Shown here one piece after another: positions 6,001 through 7,968 of a DNA stretch of 7,968 nucleotides (the first letter of the stretch is position 1; each line of letters starts with the position of its first letter). Origin of the DNA: a bacterium HR20 (lineage in GTDB: Bacteria; Bacteroidota; Ignavibacteria; Kapaibacteriales; NICIL-2); assembly GCA_002898675.1 (NCBI GenBank), contig BEHW01000094.1, forward strand, positions 1 through 7,968, given 5' to 3'. The translations under genes and the position numbers were made by a program. The notes under the pieces are model-generated. The model saw nothing but the letters and a program-made list of their open reading frames with translations, ran no database searches and had not been told where the DNA came from.

Positions 6001-7968
6001 CAGGAACTGTGCTGTATTCATTAGGGCTGTTCCGTGCTGCAACCTCGACCGATGAAATTCGGAACAATATCGTCCAAGTCAACCGCACGACGTCCTCAGG
6101 AACTGGCTACCACGTCGCAATCGTCCTTGGTACGACGACGACGCTGGCGTGCGATAACAACCTTTTCTACACACCAGGCACAGGCGGCTTTGTCGGTGGG
6201 ATTGGCACATCCACCATCACGCTCTACCAAACGCTTGCCGCATGGCGTACTGGTTCTGGGATGGATGCCTCCAGCGGCTATGGCGATGCGAACTTCGTCA
6301 ATCCCAACGGCAGCGCAACAACGGGGGACCTGCACATTTCGACAAGTGGCTCCACACCTGTCGAAGGCGGTGGTGGCCCGATACTTTTTGGACCTGCAGT
6401 GACCGAGGATTTCGATGGCCAAACGCGTTCGTCGCTTTCGCCGATTGATATTGGCGCTGACGCAGGGAACTTCACCGTCAACGACATTGTGCCACCGGCG
6501 ATTGCGTTCACTCCGCTCACCAACGGGACCGTCACAAGCACACGCACGGTGCCGAACATCATCATCATTGACGGAGGAAGTGGTGTCAACACCACCAGCG
6601 GCACTCGTCCACGGCTCTACTACAAAAAGTCCACCGAAGCCAACCAATACGTCGGCAATACCAGCACCGATAACGGTTGGAAGTGGGTCGAAGCATCGAA
6701 TACCAGCTCGCCATTTACGTTCGTTATCAACTATTCGCTGCTGACCAGCGCGCTCAGCGTGGGGGATGTCATCCAGTACTTCTTCGTCGCGCAGGATTTG
6801 GCTTCGACACCAAATGTTGCAGTCGGCGGCGCAGTCCTTACGACGCAGCCGACAAGCGTTGCGCTCACGAATGCGAACTTCCCTGCAACACCGTTCTATT
6901 CCTACACCATTGCGCAAGGTGTCAGTGGGACGATCACCGTAGGGCCAAATGAGTCGTTTACATCGCTGACGAATACTGGTGGTGTCTTCGACTACATCAA
7001 CAGTCGCGTTGTAACGGGCAACATCACCGTCCTCGTCACAGGAGATTTGACAAGTGAAACAGGGACGGTTGCGCTCAATGCCTTTGCGGAAGAGGGTGCC
7101 GGCGCTGGTACGTACACAATCACCATTCGTCCAGCATCGGGCACCAGCCCGACAATCAGTGGCACCAATTCCTCTGGCGGCCTGCTCCGCTTCAATAGCA
7201 CGCAGCGAGTCATCATTGATGGCCGCCGTCCAGGTGAATCGAGCGGCAACAATCTCACGATCGTCAACAATGCAACCAGCGGCTCGATCGCTGCAATTCA
7301 CTTTATGGGGCAGTCGGCGTACAATCCTGCACTGCCGGGGTGCGCTTACGACACAGTACGCTTCTGCACGATCAAAACGGGGAGTAACGCCAACTCGAGT
7401 GCGCATGGCATCTTCATTGGTGGGACGTCGGTAGGCTCAGCCGGCTACGGCAACCGTGCGATCGTGCTCAGCGATAATCAAGTGACAGCCACCTACTATG
7501 GCGTGCGTGTCATAGGGACGAGCGGTTTCCCAAGCGACAGCATCACGATTGCCCGCAATACAATCGGTGGCAGTGGATCGAGCTACGGCTCGAGCGACAC
7601 CGTTCGGTACAGCGGCATCATGGCAAGTTGGGTGACGAACCTTTCGATTACCGACAACGCAATTCTCAACATTTCGCCTGCTACGTCATCTGGTGCAGCA
7701 ATCTTTGTTGATAACAGTTCGTGGGCTACGATCGCACGCAACGTCATTGATGGCGTGCTCGGCTATTCCAGCAGCGGGTCCAATGTCTATGGCATTGGGC
7801 TTTCAACAGGCGTTGCGAACACGACAATTCTCGGGAATCGGATCAACCGCATCTTCTACACCGCGGGTGGAAACTGGTGGGCATATGGGATTGATGTGAA
7901 TACCAGCGGCGGTAATGCGAACGTTCTCCTTGCCAACAACATGATCTCCAACGTCGCGCACGACTATG
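3024..7968 (+). CDS. Giant secreted modular surface protein: N-terminal beta-sandwich-like region, FN3, tandem beta-helix modules (3' end outside the window)
   Basis: A single frame stays open for 1648 codons and runs off the right edge. Residues 1-23 form a signal peptide (MKRLLVLCCALVSAALLAP, probable cleavage after LYG, before Gln24). Residues about 26-238 form a beta-rich region with a STNGVLCLG motif, as seen near the start of many Bacteroidota extracellular proteins. Residues 239-326 are a fibronectin type III domain (Trp257, YYWRIYA at 302). Residues 330-1148 form the first right-handed beta-helix module, with many irregular coils marked by N-N/G-N-x-I/V turns (SGNTVGG, RNNMIRL, YHNSIYIGG), closing in DFDGQTRSSLSPIDIGADAG (1129 on). 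Residues about 1151-1297 are an Ig-like linker, and a second beta-helix module starts near 1298. The protein is rich in Thr, Ser, Asn and Gly and poor in Lys. The likely role is as a cell-surface or extracellular protein, perhaps adhesive or carbohydrate-binding; no catalytic site is recognised. Type IX export is inferred from the architecture, since the C-terminus is not visible. The ligand is unknown. Confidence 0.9.
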   Translation, partial: MKRLLVLCCALVSAALLAPSLYGQNITNYAFSTSTATFSQIYGQTGTTTTTLTGDDAVTGMIPIGFDFVYMGQFYNQVSASTNGVLCLGSSASNQWNNNLTSQTPRPILTAFWDDLYMTSGVGYFSYRTDGNAPNRVFTAEWYSVEFLSGSGDLFSFQIKLYESTGVIEFRYRYEDNSNGDVGSASIGITATGTGSGNFLSVNTSFNAVSSTTETTTISTIPPSNTVLTFTPPQVTLTAPTNLTFTNVLPGQMTLNWQDNSNNEIGFLIQRSTDGTNYTNVVLTSPNATSYTVTGLTPSTTYYWRIYAMSEGKASAALTGTQATTGPLLCGTRQIPSTNYPNIKAAIDSVYSLGLACSVVFEILSSYSSSSEPAFPLVFNGPIPGASSANTVTFRPASGVSSVVIGASNSTTILDLNGASWVRFDGRPGGTGTTRALTIANVNTAASAGTIRLYNGATNNTFQYCRILGATTGTTTGTIHFGSPGASVGNRKNTFDNCNIGDTLTTAQPARAIYAVGTTTVLSDSNTISNCNIYNYFANTTHYGIFGSTGYTRWIITGNSFYQTTARTFTSSVTFYHIYLVGSTYSGGHTISGNYIGGTQPNAGGSQLQYNINPTTLTPVMYGIYCSLVTSTFDTTRIIGNVITNLYFRTASTSTVACNGIYAFGGNLIIQNNVVGSASGTNAITLQSTTTSTPPTFNGIYGYPSSTQGFSVTISGNTVGGITMNAENTASGWNFIGINLASTIGAESYVTNNVIGSTTTSNSINAATSATGTQQLTGISISAGAAHVRTIVSGNTIANLNNNGTSTSSGTQFIRGILINSGVVTVENNTVYNLTTTTLNSSTSFPSMAITGIAVNSTTQPLSGLSGHIVRGNVVHSLRSLNTATASASHWVLGIGVNSSTSGGIALVEKNYVHSLTLAATPASTSVAVIGTGMLIFGGTTNIRNNMIRLGLDPNGNAVTGRVSFYGLYKNNSAPTGIYHNSIYIGGSVASGAGTVLYSLGLFRAATSTDEIRNNIVQVNRTTSSGTGYHVAIVLGTTTTLACDNNLFYTPGTGGFVGGIGTSTITLYQTLAAWRTGSGMDASSGYGDANFVNPNGSATTGDLHISTSGSTPVEGGGGPILFGPAVTEDFDGQTRSSLSPIDIGADAGNFTVNDIVPPAIAFTPLTNGTVTSTRTVPNIIIIDGGSGVNTTSGTRPRLYYKKSTEANQYVGNTSTDNGWKWVEASNTSSPFTFVINYSLLTSALSVGDVIQYFFVAQDLASTPNVAVGGAVLTTQPTSVALTNANFPATPFYSYTIAQGVSGTITVGPNESFTSLTNTGGVFDYINSRVVTGNITVLVTGDLTSETGTVALNAFAEEGAGAGTYTITIRPASGTSPTISGTNSSGGLLRFNSTQRVIIDGRRPGESSGNNLTIVNNATSGSIAAIHFMGQSAYNPALPGCAYDTVRFCTIKTGSNANSSAHGIFIGGTSVGSAGYGNRAIVLSDNQVTATYYGVRVIGTSGFPSDSITIARNTIGGSGSSYGSSDTVRYSGIMASWVTNLSITDNAILNISPATSSGAAIFVDNSSWATIARNVIDGVLGYSSSGSNVYGIGLSTGVANTTILGNRINRIFYTAGGNWWAYGIDVNTSGGNANVLLANNMISNVAHDY
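3738..4001 (+). other. Fibronectin type III domain within the surface protein
   Basis: Residues 239-326 begin APTNLTFTN and carry the FN3 core: tryptophan in strand B (MTLNWQD, Trp257), a central IQRSTDGTNY strand, the TSYTVTGLTPSTTYYWRIYA segment with the tyrosine corner, and a closing T-rich strand. In bacterial extracellular proteins FN3 domains act as spacers or weak binding modules between larger domains. Here it separates the N-terminal region from the first beta-helix. Confidence 0.8.
4011..6467 (+). repeat. Beta-helix module A of the surface protein
   Basis: Residues 330-1148. The module opens with an IPSTNYPNIKAAIDSV segment, a typical 'pattern then repeated-A' entry to these beta-helices. 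It continues with TFRPASG (bases 4203-4220 for FRPASG), VRFDGRPGG (DGR at 4296-4304) and LTIAN (4332-4346), then a long array of degenerate coils of roughly 20-45 residues. It ends with the DLHIS, EGGGGPILFG and DFDGQTR...DIGAD closing motifs (6408-6461). The coil turns carry Asn ladders, as in pectate-lyase-like and NosD-like folds, but no pectate-lyase active site is apparent. Confidence 0.75.
6477..6914 (+). other. Ig-like inter-module region of the surface protein
   Basis: Residues about 1152-1297 lie between the end of module A and the start of module B. They carry PRLYYKKSTEANQYVGN, NGWKWVEA, and LSVGDVIQYFFVAQD, which reads as alternating beta strands like an Ig-like or FN3-like sandwich. 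Similar 'YYKK...W...GD.I.YF..AQD' segments are familiar from large Bacteroidota/Chlorobiota surface proteins, where they separate beta-helix modules. I cannot name a family with certainty. Confidence 0.55.
6915..7968 (+). repeat. Beta-helix module B of the surface protein (partial, runs off the right edge)
   Basis: Residues 1298-1648 and beyond repeat the opening of module A. TIRPASG (7122-7142), DGRRPG (7218-7235) and LTIVN (7254-7268) match the module A motifs at a constant offset of 2922 bp, with no net insertion or deletion between 4200-4346 and 7122-7268. Coils with Asn turns follow (ARNTIGG, ARNVIDG, LGNRINR, ANNMISN) up to the window end. The two copies are divergent at the residue level, so the duplication is old. 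Confidence 0.7.

Noticed and set aside
6096..7406. A 436-codon open frame on the minus strand, antisense to the surface-protein gene
   Set aside because: Its translation is rich in Arg and Cys with no domain or signal, and it lies wholly inside a clear coding frame on the plus strand. Long antisense frames are expected where codon use avoids stops on the other strand.
4011..7968. Pectate lyase or polysaccharide-degrading enzyme activity for the beta-helix modules
   Set aside because: The fold signature is shared with such enzymes, but I see no catalytic Arg/Asp arrangement, and coils are irregular and Asn/Thr/Ser-rich as in structural surface proteins.
1..7968. tRNA, rRNA, CRISPR array, insertion sequence or DnaA-box cluster
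   Set aside because: No cloverleaf, evenly spaced direct repeats, transposase frame, flanking inverted repeats, or TTATNCACA-like sites were noticed on reading either strand; almost all bases are accounted for by three coding frames.

Overview
The window holds three protein-coding genes and almost no non-coding DNA. From left to right these are the 3' part of dnaA (plus strand, cut by the left edge), a complete ftsH (minus strand, convergent with dnaA), and the first 1648 codons of a very large secreted repeat protein (plus strand, divergent from ftsH, cut by the right edge).

Organism: a bacterium, most likely of the Bacteroidota-Chlorobiota-Ignavibacteriota/Kapabacteria (FCB) assemblage. 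The large protein points this way: a signal peptide, an N-terminal beta-sandwich-like region, a fibronectin type III domain, and long right-handed beta-helix modules closing in a D-x-DG-x-x-R...DIGAD motif are typical of surface proteins exported by the type IX secretion system in that group. Base composition looks balanced to slightly GC-rich. The phylum is an inference; the sorting domain that would confirm type IX export would lie past the right edge.

Layout: bases 2-805 encode the AAA+ domain from just before Walker B, plus the DNA-binding domain, of the replication initiator DnaA. A 35-base gap follows, with a possible intrinsic terminator overlapping the dnaA stop codon. Bases 841-2997 encode the membrane-anchored ATP-dependent zinc protease FtsH with all catalytic motifs. 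Only 26 bases separate the best ATG of ftsH from the ATG of the surface protein at 3024, so either the promoters lie inside coding sequence or ftsH really starts further in, with a GTG at 2811 as a candidate. Bases 3024-7968 are one uninterrupted frame. It contains two copies of a beta-helix module whose matching core segments sit exactly 2922 bp apart, separated by an Ig-like linker region.

Functional links: dnaA and ftsH are core housekeeping genes that converge and probably do not share an operon. The surface protein is an accessory envelope or extracellular product with no evident functional tie to either. I found no RNA gene, CRISPR array, insertion sequence or DnaA-box cluster. The large antisense reading frames across ftsH and the surface gene are shadows. 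The most distinctive element is the giant modular surface protein; I see no evidence of a new multi-gene system.
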